Source: Leishmania mexicana MHOM/GT/2001/U1103
Lineage: Eukaryota > Euglenozoa > Kinetoplastea > Trypanosomatida > Trypanosomatidae
Length of the DNA: 64,000 bases
Direction: 5' to 3'
Assembly (NCBI RefSeq): GCF_000234665.1
Contig: NC_018319.1
Coordinates: 473,393-537,392, forward strand
A program made the position numbers and the translations under genes. Positions 50,101 to 58,700 of this stretch are shown piece after piece. Under the pieces are notes generated by a model. It ran no database searches and was not told the origin of the DNA. It saw only the letters and a program-made list of their open reading frames with translations. Numbering within the stretch: position 1 is the stretch's first letter; every line of letters begins with the position of its first letter.

Positions 50101-50198
50101 ACACCCTCTGTCTCCCCTTTTACAGCTGATCGACAGCATAAAACCTCGATGGCGTGCGCGACATCCTCCTGATCATCCTGCCGTCCACGCTTGCTCAT
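47172..50198 (-). CDS. MSH3: DNA mismatch repair protein MSH3-like
   Basis: This is a 1008-residue MutS homologue. The N-terminal mismatch-binding region matches MSH3 (SLTPLEQQVVALKE, YRVKFYGSDSRAVSRRVGI, RLVAMGYHVGFADQESAAM, SQLYSRGTLLP). The ATPase domain carries Walker A GPNMGGKS (779-786), the switch STFLSEMDETSRIL, Walker B LVLMDE followed by LGRGTSSFDG, and VFVTHY. MSH3 pairs with MSH2 to recognise insertion/deletion loops. The extreme N-terminus is short and lacks an obvious PCNA-binding QxxLxxFF motif. Residues of about 155-220 are a Gly/Ala/Ser-rich insertion. The ATG at 50198 is chosen because the frame to 50243 starts with TTG; a C/T tract on the coding strand lies at about 50294-50262. 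Confidence 0.88.
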   Translation of the reverse strand: MSKRGRQDDQEDVAHAIEVLCCRSAVKGETEGVSLTPLEQQVVALKESISPHVILMVACGYRVKFYGSDSRAVSRRVGIMCIPGQPFEYSSFPYTRVDLYVHRLVAMGYHVGFADQESAAMRAADGLKSGLFTRSVSQLYSRGTLLPTERVTNGGGNGCGPGDASKVPAEESCAGAGEAEEGDGNGFSWPPPHAPPSPDASASELFLCFIDTGRCGGTRGTDATEDAPTTARPPLSVVLVSFVTQRCLRFDVRGALELEDITQQYDIAEVIVLAAESPSRERGSRDVSLQRTTACFLKALPEVYATVLRHGLPLNFGPTANGEEDGKDVSVSGYVYAAGQSIDAAIESYLKPYRLDQVYRSLCAGGSSTEEAPRENEEGAAVPASPAPDGASTGARLGCLHLPGPTLRALDVFHSSVGPRGSLVGLLDHSVTPCGSRCLRRWLAAPLCERASIVARQEVLVYLMVCKDHGQVEDLLHECARLGDIEAVVSKLYAERCQVVEFVRLLRMVRSVSVLAAQLCDGDSDAGLSGSRPPPLLTQLLANVHGPAVARLLERHAALLRTTATTPLEYFTEGCRAVPNALLPHLKARQEAEAALQAELEAARKVLGLPGLEYRAICGTPFVLDVPACKCARVPSDWVVQTRTKTNVRYRTPIITEQHIGLTAATERLLLAATAAWCQHQRDTVADVEVMRVLTGVVESIAALDALRSLALVSQQPGYVMPALVALPAWARQSSTSASSPVALTIRQGRHPILDRLLPHGYVSCDVQLRAGGAWLLTGPNMGGKSALMRMVGTFVVLAQMGCGVPADAAELPVFEGVYCRMGASDSILEGASTFLSEMDETSRILRAPQLPHSLVLMDELGRGTSSFDGAAVAAATLEYLLDRRATTVFVTHYCYLCDPYVVQRTSGGGENEEKRMDADEARDVTCYYMGFKESDPSPLADHGMKPSLVFTYKPCRGVTPSSFGVAIGREAGLPSAVTDTASRLSAEAEQQHRVKQVLYEVRRFLSS

Positions 50199-52161
50199 CG
50201 GTCTTTCTTCGTGAAGCACACGAGGTGCCCTCGCAGGTGCCAATGCCTGACTGTGAGCCAGAAGCGGCGGTAGGGGTAGAGAAGGGCGTAGAGCAGCTCA
50301 GGGGCGATGGTGAAGGTGGAGAAGACAAAGGCGAGCTGCGTGCCTCGGCCCCGTTCACTTCGCTTTTCGTGCCTTGCTCTTGCGTCGCCCAACGTTGGAA
50401 AAGTCACAGTGTGCTGCTGGGAGCTGAGAAGTGCGTGTGTGTGTGCGTGTGGGTGCAGTTCATTCGTTCTGAGTGCGATGTCCGAACGCGTGAGAGCCAG
50501 CGAGAGGGGCATGGAGCAGTGGAAGAGAGCGGTCCAAGAGAGCGGGGTGAGAAGGGGAAGAGGTAGTGCACGGATGTATCCGTTGCCGATGGCGTCGCAG
50601 CCCAATGATAGGGCCGCTGTGGGTTTGTCGGTCGGTCTGGTGTTGACCAAGACGTGGGGGATGTAAATGCAGAGTTAAGCGAAGGGGGGGGGGGGAACTG
50701 GCAGGTGGCGAAGCGGCAACGGTAAAGTACAGACGCGTCCACGCACAAAAGACGTCTCGTCTGCCCCCCCCACCGTGTCGTTTTCAACACACGCAGGCAC
50801 AGACACGCATTCGCCCATATATACACCGACACATACGCACATCCATGTACACACATATATGGATACACCTATGCATATATATATATACACTTACACATAC
50901 GTATATACATATGTACGCTGGCGCACAGAAAAGCAGGGGGTACATTCACGCAGGAAAAGAGGATCGACGACCAACCATGTAGTTAGCGGAAGCGGACGAC
51001 AGGCGGTGGCGTGGCGGCAGCGGTGGCGGCCAAACGACGAGTGTGGCGGCACCGACGCATAATAAGTAAACGCGTCCAGGCAAACACGGGAAATTCAAAT
51101 GGAGAAGAAGCAAAAGGCCAAGCGTCGGCTGAGCTCTGAGGGGTAAGAAAGACTGAGGGTGGAGCTGCAAGCGCACCAGCGGTGCGCTGGCACTTATGTC
51201 ACGAGATGAGTCCTCCCTTTCCTTCGGCGGCGTGAGAGAGGAGGGAGAGAGCGTTTTACGCGGAGCCCATTGAGCGAGTCGGCATACTCGTCTCCATTGA
51301 CCCGACCTCTGATGTGGTGTGGTGTGTGTGTGTGTGGTCATGCCGCTTACACCGAGAGGGGCACACCGGTCGGAACAAAGTGCGTCCACCATACAAGAGC
51401 ACAGATGCGCGCATAGGCCTGTGCTTGTGCACAGGACAGGAGTGCGGAAACACCTTCCCTTCCAGCTTCCCGTCACACAGGGTGGAGACATGAAGGAGTG
51501 GGTTGTGGCGGGACTTACTGTGAGGGCACGGATAGCGGCGTCGACGAGGGAGGAGGGACCCAGAAGGCGCACTGGCGATTGGAGTGCAGTCATTGCTCGC
51601 AGTGGGCAAGGGAATATGAGAAGGAAGCCTCCGTCGTCCCTCTCTCGCTCCCTCAGATCTTGTCGCACGTGTATGCGCCCCGCGGAAGGCGAGCGAAAGG
51701 CAAACCCAAAACGGAAAAACTCTCGCTGGGATCGGTGCATTTCCACTCGCTGGCGCAGGACGGCGAGCGGGGGAGGTGCGGAGGTAAGCAGGAGAGTTGG
51801 CCATCGGCATTTCCATGTAAAAGGCGCCCTTTCACCACCACAGAGCGGGCCCGGAGAAGAGGGAAGCCGTTTGCCGCGGAAAAGAAGACCAGGAAAGGGA
51901 GCGCTAGACTGCACATGATGACAACATGTGCGCTCAACTCCGCACGAAGATATGAGCGACAGTAAGAAACAGCGAGATACATGGGCACGGAAAACGGCAT
52001 CAAGAACCTTCAAGATGGCAGTGCACTGGTGTCAATGAGTTCGCGCGAGAGCAAGGGGGGAGGCGACAATAGATGTTATCGCGACCGGCCTTCTTTCCCT
52101 GCCACGCCACCACCCGTTCCACTTACTCTCGTCGCATGCGCGATGGACGCACATCTCTGCT
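50199..52161. other. 2-kb intergenic: 3'UTR of the 95-residue protein gene and 5' flank of MSH3
   Basis: This gap has an AT-rich alternating TA/CA segment at 50816-50917, a 12-nt G run at 50684-50695, and a GT patch at 51318-51338. The 355-codon minus-strand frame (50946-52013) starts with TTG and has no recognisable content. Confidence 0.55.
50816..50917. repeat. AT-rich alternating purine-pyrimidine segment
   Basis: About 100 nt dominated by TA, CA and TATA steps, in strong contrast to the GC-rich surroundings. It lies in the presumed 3'UTR of the 95-residue protein gene. Confidence 0.85.
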
Positions 52162-52449
52162 TTAGGTCCGCATGACGTTGGCAAAGTTCTTCTTTTCTAG
52201 AAGGTACGCCTTGAACAGCTTGCCCACGACCAGGTGGTGCTTGAGATTGATGCGACGGTCCTCGGCGAGCATGTCGAGCAGCTCGTCGCTCATGTGCGCG
52301 ACGGTGTTGGGCTGGACATGCTCGCATGGCGTGTCGTGTTCAGATGAAAATCGGTCCAGAGAGTGCGTCTGCTTCGCACCAGTGAGCGTGTGCGTCGGTT
52401 CATCGCAGCTATCGGTGGCCTGTGCACTGTCCAGCGGCGTCGATGACAT
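52162..52449 (-). CDS. Small unrecognised protein, 95 residues
   Basis: I do not recognise this short protein. It starts MSSTPLDSAQATDS, has a Thr/His/Ser-rich polar first half, and then a compact amphipathic helical C-terminus (MSDELLDMLAEDRRINLKHH, then VVGKLFKAYLLEKKNFANVM). A well-formed acceptor lies just upstream (AG at 52502-52501 after a C/T tract), giving a 51-nt leader. That and the helical C-terminus argue for a real gene. The same frame is open from an ATG at 52926 (254 residues), but the extra part contains poly-Ser and the C-tract itself and looks like untranslated leader. Confidence 0.6.
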   Translation of the reverse strand: MSSTPLDSAQATDSCDEPTHTLTGAKQTHSLDRFSSEHDTPCEHVQPNTVAHMSDELLDMLAEDRRINLKHHLVVGKLFKAYLLEKKNFANVMRT

Positions 52450-52500
52450 CTGCGTAAAGACGCCTCGCTTGCTGTTGATGTTTTCGGCCCGGAGAGGACT

Positions 52501-52570
52501 CTGTGCAAGCCAGAGAGGGGGCCACGGAGTGCGTGTGGAGCGGAAGGGGGGGGGGATGAGAAGGGGAATG
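52501..52570 (-). promoter_or_regulatory. Probable spliced-leader acceptor for the 95-residue protein gene
   Basis: On the minus strand a C/T tract (about 52570-52541) containing a long C run is followed, with no earlier AG, by AG at 52502-52501. It supports the start at 52449 rather than 52926. Confidence 0.6.
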
Positions 52571-53183
52571 TCTTCAGCGTGAAAATCAAGAAGAGCAGCG
52601 CATTTATGGGTCGATGCTGCAACGCCAATCCCGCGGTAGAAACGGCAGCCGCACAACGAGGAAGAGGACGAGGAGGAAGAAGAGGGAAGTAAAGGAGAGA
52701 GGTGACGAGACGTGTGCGCAGCGGGTGTATGGTGTGGCCTCAGGGTTCTCAATGCTTTCTCCGTTAGGTGTGGCTTAGCACAGCACAGCTGCGCTACATT
52801 TGCAGACACGAGCAAGAACGCAACGGTGGCAGAGACTCGACACACCGGCGTACGGTACATGAGTGGGGGCGCCTTCAACGTGTAGCGCAGACGCGGGCTG
52901 TCCGCTGCGTGGCTTAGGTTATGCATTGGCTACTCGCAGCGTGGCAGACAACAACGCTAACGTAAAGTCAGTCGGCACATCTTCGTCGCTTGCGCATTGG
53001 AGCTGACCGCATCTCTCGTCTCTACTCGCTGAGCTGTTAGCCCGGATCTCCTCCGTTCCTGGCCAAGGGCATGAGGGTGTGTACTTGAGTGACGTGTGAT
53101 TAGAATGGGTGGGCGAGACGTGGTGGTATGCGTGGTGTTGGCGGACCAATGCTGACAACAGGGAACGGAAAAGGAAACGGTCC

Positions 53184-53184
<1 letters not shown>

Positions 53185-53220
<36 letters not shown>
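53185..53220. repeat. AC/GT microsatellite, 36 nt
   Basis: An uninterrupted AC dinucleotide run between GlnRS and the 95-residue gene. Confidence 0.95.
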
Positions 53221-53223
<3 letters not shown>

Positions 53224-53755
53224 AACAACACGACCGGTCCCCCTACTTAGATCTCAGATGTTTGCCTTTCCAGCTTTCAGCTTCTCCTCCCCTGCCAAGG
53301 GTGGCTAAATCGTGGCACACTGCACCCACACTCATTTTGCTGGTGACCCGGCAAGATGAGCGCAGGCGAGAGGGAGGGAGAAAGGGAACGCGATATGGCG
53401 ATGATGGCGGTGCGAGCCAGAGCACGAGGAGGAGGAGAGGCACATATCGTGGAAGAGGCAGTAGGGAGGTGGTGGTGGTGGTGGTGGGGGTGGGGAGCTT
53501 GTACGATGGAGATGAGCCGCCGCCTTGCATACACCCGATTGCGTGTGTGTGTGTGTGTGTGTGTCACGCCTGCTATTGCTGTGAAGCGCTGCAGACCAGA
53601 GCACCGCCACTGCGTGCGCTGTCCTTCCCTCCCTGTCCTCTGAGCCGCCTCCGCCGCCTTCCAACAACAACAGCGCACGACGACAAAAAACTGACGAGGA
53701 AGAGAGGCGGTGCCGCCCCCGGCGCGTATTTCCTGCTGCGTCGGTGCCGCTGCTG

Positions 53756-55468
53756 CTACTTCCTCTTCGCAGGCACCGGCTCGGCAACGGTGGCCTTGCC
53801 CTTATCCTCGCGCAGCCCCAGCACTCGGTTCATGACGAGGTGGTCGGCCGTGGTATCAGGGTCGACGACAAAGTACCCGAAGCGTTCCACCTGGATCGAC
53901 TCGAAGTGCTTGAAGTTCTCGACGCCCTTCTCCGCGTACCCGTTCGATACCACCTCGCTGTTCTCGTCGATGAACTTGAGAAACTCGGGATCAATGGCGG
54001 CACGGTCGTCTTTTAGGAGCGCATTGTACAAGCGCACCTCCACCGGCGTGCATGCCGTCGCGCTCACCCAGGAGATGTTTGTCTTCGGCTTGTCCTCGCG
54101 CTCGAAGTCGATGTCTACATGAATTACCATCGGCTGTCCCTTGGCGTCCACCTCGAAGCTCTTACACACGACGTTGCCTGAGTACTTGAGGCCCACCACG
54201 CGTGGGCCGGGGGCGAGTCCGTAGAACTTGTTGTTGTTGTCCTCTGCGTGAAAGTCGCTGCGGTCGACATAGAAGGTGTCCGTAAATGTCAAGGCGCGGC
54301 TACCGAGCTCAGGCTTGCGCGGGTGGTTCGGACACTCGAAGATCTGCTCACCCTTCCAGTTGTCCACCACCACCTTGATTGGGTCAATCACCATCAGCCG
54401 GCGCTCGCAGCGCTCGTCGAGGTCCTCGCGCAGGGTGTTCTCCAGCATGCTGATCTGAATTACATTCATGGAGCGGGTGATACCAACTAGCTCACAGAAG
54501 CGGTTGATGGCGGCCGGAGTGTACCCGCGGCGACGCATGCCGGCAAGGGTGAGCAGACGGGGGTCGTCAAACCCGCGGACAATGCCCTTGCGCACCAGCA
54601 CGTTGATCTTACGCTTCGAGAGCAGCGAGCCCGTTACGTTGAGGCGGCTGAACTCCCACACGTGCGGACGCCACAGGTTGAGCTCGCTCAGAAGCCAGAA
54701 GTAGCTCTCGCGGCGCGTCTCGAACTCCAGCGTGCACAGGCTGTAGTCAATGTCCTCGAGCGAGTCAATGAGGCAGTGGGTGAAGTCGTAGCTTGGGTAG
54801 ATGCACCACTTGTCCTTGATGTGCGGGTGCTCGACGTACTTGACGCGGTACGCAATGAAGTCGCGCATGTTCGGGTTGTCGCTCTTCATATCGGCCTTCA
54901 CGCGAAGCGTCGCCTCGCCCTCGGCGTAGCGGCCCTGGCGCATGTGCTTGAAGAGGAGCAGATTCTGCTCGACGCTGCGGTTGCGCCACGGACTGTCCTC
55001 GCGCTGCTCTCGCTGCTGTTTCAGCTCGTCCGGCGTGCTGTGATCGACGTAGGCCTTCCCATCCTTGATGAGCTGGACGGCGAAGGCGTGCAGCTGGTCA
55101 AAGTAGTCGGAGGAGAAGGTGACCCAGTCCGGTTTCCACCCCATCCAGTCCACCATCTCCATGATGGCATCAATGTAGACCTGATCCTCCGACTCGGGAT
55201 TCGTATCGTCGTAGCGCAGATAGCACTTGCCGCCGTGCGCGCGTGCGCTGCCGAAGTTGAGGTTCATGCTCTTGGCATGGCCAATGTGCAGGAAGCCATT
55301 CGGCTCCGGAGGGAAGCGGAAGTACGGCTTCCCGCCGGTGACCTTCTCGTGAGCCTCGAGTAGCTCGCGCGTGTTCCGGCACCCCGGGACGGGACGGCCG
55401 CTCTGCAGGATTGACAGATCGCGCTTCGTCTCCATCTCCTTCACCTCTGCAGCTGCCAGTCCCGCCAT
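53756..55468 (-). CDS. QARS: Glutaminyl-tRNA synthetase
   Basis: This is a 570-residue class Ic aminoacyl-tRNA synthetase. FPPEPNGFLHIGHAK (HIGH at 61-64) and LLSKRK (282-287, in place of KMSKS) frame the catalytic core. YDDTNPE, IYPSYDFTHCLIDSLE and GFDDPRLLTLAGMRRRGYTP are typical GlnRS segments, and the C-terminal beta-barrel anticodon domain follows (DPIKVVVDNW through VNVDIDFEREDK-type strands). It lacks the N-terminal YqeY-like domain of animal and yeast enzymes and is close to the bacterial length of about 550. In kinetoplastids a single GlnRS serves cytosol and mitochondrion, where imported tRNAs are charged. The ATG at 55468 follows directly on an AG, so the mature 5'UTR may be the spliced leader alone. 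Confidence 0.93.
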   Translation of the reverse strand: MAGLAAAEVKEMETKRDLSILQSGRPVPGCRNTRELLEAHEKVTGGKPYFRFPPEPNGFLHIGHAKSMNLNFGSARAHGGKCYLRYDDTNPESEDQVYIDAIMEMVDWMGWKPDWVTFSSDYFDQLHAFAVQLIKDGKAYVDHSTPDELKQQREQREDSPWRNRSVEQNLLLFKHMRQGRYAEGEATLRVKADMKSDNPNMRDFIAYRVKYVEHPHIKDKWCIYPSYDFTHCLIDSLEDIDYSLCTLEFETRRESYFWLLSELNLWRPHVWEFSRLNVTGSLLSKRKINVLVRKGIVRGFDDPRLLTLAGMRRRGYTPAAINRFCELVGITRSMNVIQISMLENTLREDLDERCERRLMVIDPIKVVVDNWKGEQIFECPNHPRKPELGSRALTFTDTFYVDRSDFHAEDNNNKFYGLAPGPRVVGLKYSGNVVCKSFEVDAKGQPMVIHVDIDFEREDKPKTNISWVSATACTPVEVRLYNALLKDDRAAIDPEFLKFIDENSEVVSNGYAEKGVENFKHFESIQVERFGYFVVDPDTTADHLVMNRVLGLREDKGKATVAEPVPAKRK

Positions 55469-55543
55469 CTTTGCCAAGCGCGGGCGGAATAGGCGGAACG
55501 TTGTTTTCGTGAGTGTCGTTGGGGGAGGGGGGTTACTCTGTGT
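55469..55543 (-). promoter_or_regulatory. Candidate spliced-leader acceptor abutting the GlnRS ATG
   Basis: On the minus strand a C/T tract (about 55543-55528) is followed by roughly 57 nt without any AG until AG at 55470-55469, immediately before the ATG. Use of this site would leave no gene-encoded leader. Confidence 0.45.
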
Positions 55544-57098
55544 ACGTGGTGATGGGTGTGTCTGTGCTCCGGCAGCGATACGTGCGGTGCAACGGATGGC
55601 CTTGCTCTGTGGATGCTTGCCAGCGTGCAATGTCGAAACGAAAAACAGAGAGAGACGGGTATGCGTGGGAGAAGAAAGCAAGTAAAGGGAGCCGGCGGAC
55701 GTGTGTGGGGGAAGAGATGCAGAGGCCACATGTGTAAGTCATGACAGCCCTTGGCATTGAGGTTGCACACGCCATCTTCCGCTGGCGAGTTTGGCACCAC
55801 ATCACACGCACAGAGGAAAGAAGAGCGCCTACAGTTACCGCCTCACGGTCACCTTTCTTTGCCACTGTGCATGAGGAGAAGGGGGAGGGGCCGTCACTGC
55901 TGGCAGTTGACATCACGAAGGTGCGGTTGTGGTTCTTCTGTTTTAGCGCTGTAGTTGCGCATGAGGTTGGATGAACACCCCTCCCCCCATCATCGAGGAC
56001 ATTGTTGAAGCGTTCTGTGGGACATGACCACCATGGCCACAGACAGAAAGCGTGCAGAAGAAATCAAAGGATCGAGCAAACGGCATCCCGGACGTCACGC
56101 CTTCGCTCGTCCACTCCCTCTCTGCCTTGAGACGACCTCAAGCGCGCGCGCACCAGCCATGCACAACCAGAGACAAAGAAGAAGAAAGATCCCACGAATA
56201 CGCGCTGCACGTCACCGCTGCGTGTGTGTGGGGGGAGGGGCTCCACCTTCTCTGTAGGGGCGCCTCTCTTTTCTTTAGTCAGCTTCTATGCGCTGTGTGT
56301 GCACGCAGACAGGGAGAGAGCGAGCGAGGGGGTGTGCTCACAGGCACACGTACATGCACACACCAGTATTGCAAGCATGTTCCTACACAACTTTAAGGCA
56401 TTAGTGCCCCTCCTCCTCCTCCGGTCTCCCCCTCCACGCATCCGCTTCTGCGCGTGTGCAACGTCAGCTGAAGAATTTCATCTCGCCCTTCACCTCCCTC
56501 TCAACGCACCTCTTAGCAGCCCGTTGGGCCTAAGGAGGGGGGGGGGAGAGGGCGTGTATCGCACACACCTTCTCAAGGATGAACACGCACCCGCCCCTCA
56601 GCGCCTTTTCCCGGTGGCAACGCGCTCTGCGTGGTGGCCCTCCCGCCGAAATGGACAGGAAGCCAAACAGAGCATTATAGTACACCAGTGGCAGCGAGGC
56701 GTCATGATGTGCCAGATTTGTGTCTGAGAGAGGCAGTTTTCTATGTCTATGAAATTGAGGGAGAGGGGAGGGAGAGCCCATGGAAGCGGTAGCCAGTGAG
56801 GAGGGGGTGGGTGGAGATGACCCCTGTGAGCCTGCAGGATCGGGGGGGGGGGGGGGAGACAAGACGCGCTCACACAGAGAGACAGTCCAGTCGATGTAAA
56901 AGAAGAAACCAACAACGGTCACGAGAACTCGGTGTGAAAGCGGGAGGCATGAGGAGAGTGTGGAGGAGGGAGAGGACAGTGCGTGTGGTAGCACCACGTG
57001 TTGACCGCACACGCGCTACAGCGGAGGGGGGAGGGGCCTTCGTAGCACATAGCCTTTTCTCACCACTTCGTTCTGCTACACTCATCCATACGCCGCCT
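55469..57098. other. 1.6-kb intergenic: 3'UTR of PCNA and 5' flank of GlnRS
   Basis: A 15-nt G run at 56842-56856 and another G run at about 56539-56549 give C tracts in the transcript. No supported gene is present; a 160-codon minus-strand frame (56530-57012) is Ser/Pro-rich and unrecognisable. Confidence 0.55.
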
Positions 57099-57980
57099 TC
57101 ACTCCGCATCGTCCACCTTGGGCGCCAGGTAATAGCGAAGGTAACCGACGTTGTCGATGCCGTACTCCACCATGCAAGGACTGTCCTTGGCAAACTTGAG
57201 CGTGACGCGCTCGCTGAGTGTCGAGCCCTTTGCAAAGATGCCCATGAAGCGGAGCGCGAAGGAGAGCGTGATGGGCTCCTCCATCGCCACCTCGACCCCA
57301 ATGGCGCAGTTGCCGCCCTCCGTCTTGTTGTACTTGCGAGAGATGGGCTCGTGCTCGTCCTCCTCCCGGGCCTCCGCCTTCACCTCTGATTTTACCTCCG
57401 ACTTGGCGCTGCGGTCCGACACGCCGGCGGCCTGAAGGAATGTGTAGCCCTGCCCAACATCACCCGATGAGCTGAACTTCACGCCCTCCTTGCTGATGGC
57501 GATAGTGACAGTGTCGCCGAAGACCTGCATGTCGCGCACAATCTTCGCGAACTCGGCGGAGTTGAGTGTGACAGTGCTGCGGTAGTCCATCTCAGGAATG
57601 CCCATCGACTCCGCCTCGATTTCGAGCAGCTTCAGCTGGTACTCACACTTGCGCGTCTTCTCCGGATTCTCGGAGGTGAGGGTGACCACGTCCGAGTCAT
57701 CGTCGTGACGCAGGCTGAGGCTGTCGTTGCCGTCGACGATCTTCAGCACCTTGGAGAGGGAGGCAAGGTTGAGTCCAAGGATAATGTTGCGCTCGCACTG
57801 GTACTTGACAAAGCAGTCGTCGCGCAGCAGCATGTGCACGAGGGCGACGTGACTGGAGTCCATGGCCTGAATGGACAGACCTCCCGGGTTGCAGTCGAAG
57901 TTCGCCTCATTCACCAACCCGTTGATGCACTCGACCAGACGCTTCCACAGGCTGGCGTACTGGACCTGAGCCTCGAGCAT
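57099..57980 (-). CDS. PCNA: Proliferating cell nuclear antigen (sliding clamp)
   Basis: This 293-residue homotrimeric DNA clamp for replication and repair polymerases has the expected features. LVNEANFDCNPGGLSIQAMDSSHVALVHMLL is the N-terminal fold, and KCEYQLKLLEIEAESMGIPE contains the interdomain connector. The C-terminus LRYYLAPKVDDAE corresponds to the human YYLAPKIEDEE-type end. It is about 32 residues longer than human PCNA because of a charged insertion at about 188-213 (SEVKSEVKAEA repeat, then Glu/Asp-rich) in the second domain. The length agrees with other Leishmania PCNAs. The ATG at 57980 starts exactly at the fold; the longer frame begins with GTG. Confidence 0.95.
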   Translation of the reverse strand: MLEAQVQYASLWKRLVECINGLVNEANFDCNPGGLSIQAMDSSHVALVHMLLRDDCFVKYQCERNIILGLNLASLSKVLKIVDGNDSLSLRHDDDSDVVTLTSENPEKTRKCEYQLKLLEIEAESMGIPEMDYRSTVTLNSAEFAKIVRDMQVFGDTVTIAISKEGVKFSSSGDVGQGYTFLQAAGVSDRSAKSEVKSEVKAEAREEDEHEPISRKYNKTEGGNCAIGVEVAMEEPITLSFALRFMGIFAKGSTLSERVTLKFAKDSPCMVEYGIDNVGYLRYYLAPKVDDAE

Positions 57981-58700
57981 GATGACGAAAAGTGGCGTAG
58001 AGGTGCTTGCGAGATGATGATGTGCTATGCGGTACAGGGCGCAGACGTATGCGTGTGTGTAGACGGTATGCGTGTGTGCGTGTATGGGTGTATCTGCGCG
58101 GCAGGCTGACGTGGGCGGTGGAGCGCATGGCGATTGGTTCACGTTCATCGACAGCGATGATGGCGGTGCCGACACCGAGAAAGTGAGGCGCAAACGTATG
58201 AAGGAGCAATAAGCGAGGCAAGAGGCGGCGGATGCCGCGCGTGATGCAGGCAGTGGCGCACGGGCATACCGCACATGAAGCGAGACGAAGGTGGCGGTGG
58301 TGAAGAGAGCCGCACATGTGAAGAGCTCGAGACAACTCGATGCAGCATTATGGGCAACGGGAGGCCCGGGCGCCTTTGGGAGGTGGGGTGCCGCACATCG
58401 CCCTGGAAAGCAACTTGTTGTTTGACTGCTGTTGTGGCCAAGGCAGTAAAATATGAGTGGTAATCGGTCTCCCGCGGTCGCACGTGTACGTTATCATACA
58501 GCCTTAGAATGCAACAATCACCACGCATACATGTGCTTCCAGAGAGAGCGGTGAAAAGGGTTAAGAGCACAAGCGAAACCGTACTGCAGCGGCGCCGTGC
58601 AAGTCGTATTGTTGCTGTATCCAGCTCTCTGCCGACGACGTCATGCCACACAGCCCTGGCAGTGCGAAAAGCATTCATGCTCTGCTACCTCTGCAACACC
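57981..58700. other. Intergenic: 3'UTR of phosphomevalonate kinase and 5' flank of PCNA
   Basis: A GT-rich patch lies at 58041-58095. I see no gene or larger repeat in this 720-bp stretch. Confidence 0.5.

Larger units (their letters stand above)
52450..53755. other. 1.3-kb intergenic: 3'UTR of GlnRS and 5' flank of the small gene
   Basis: A 36-nt AC run at 53185-53220, a GT run at 53543-53564, and GTG triplets near 53470-53487. No supported gene is present besides the small-gene leader. Confidence 0.55.

Noticed and set aside
50946..52013. 355-codon minus-strand frame between MSH3 and the small gene
   Set aside because: It starts at TTG, has no family features, and overlaps presumed 3'UTR. 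No acceptor clearly precedes an internal ATG.
52450..52926. N-terminal extension of the 95-residue protein to an ATG at 52926
   Set aside because: It contains the polypyrimidine tract and acceptor for the shorter form, and a poly-Ser artefact of repeats.
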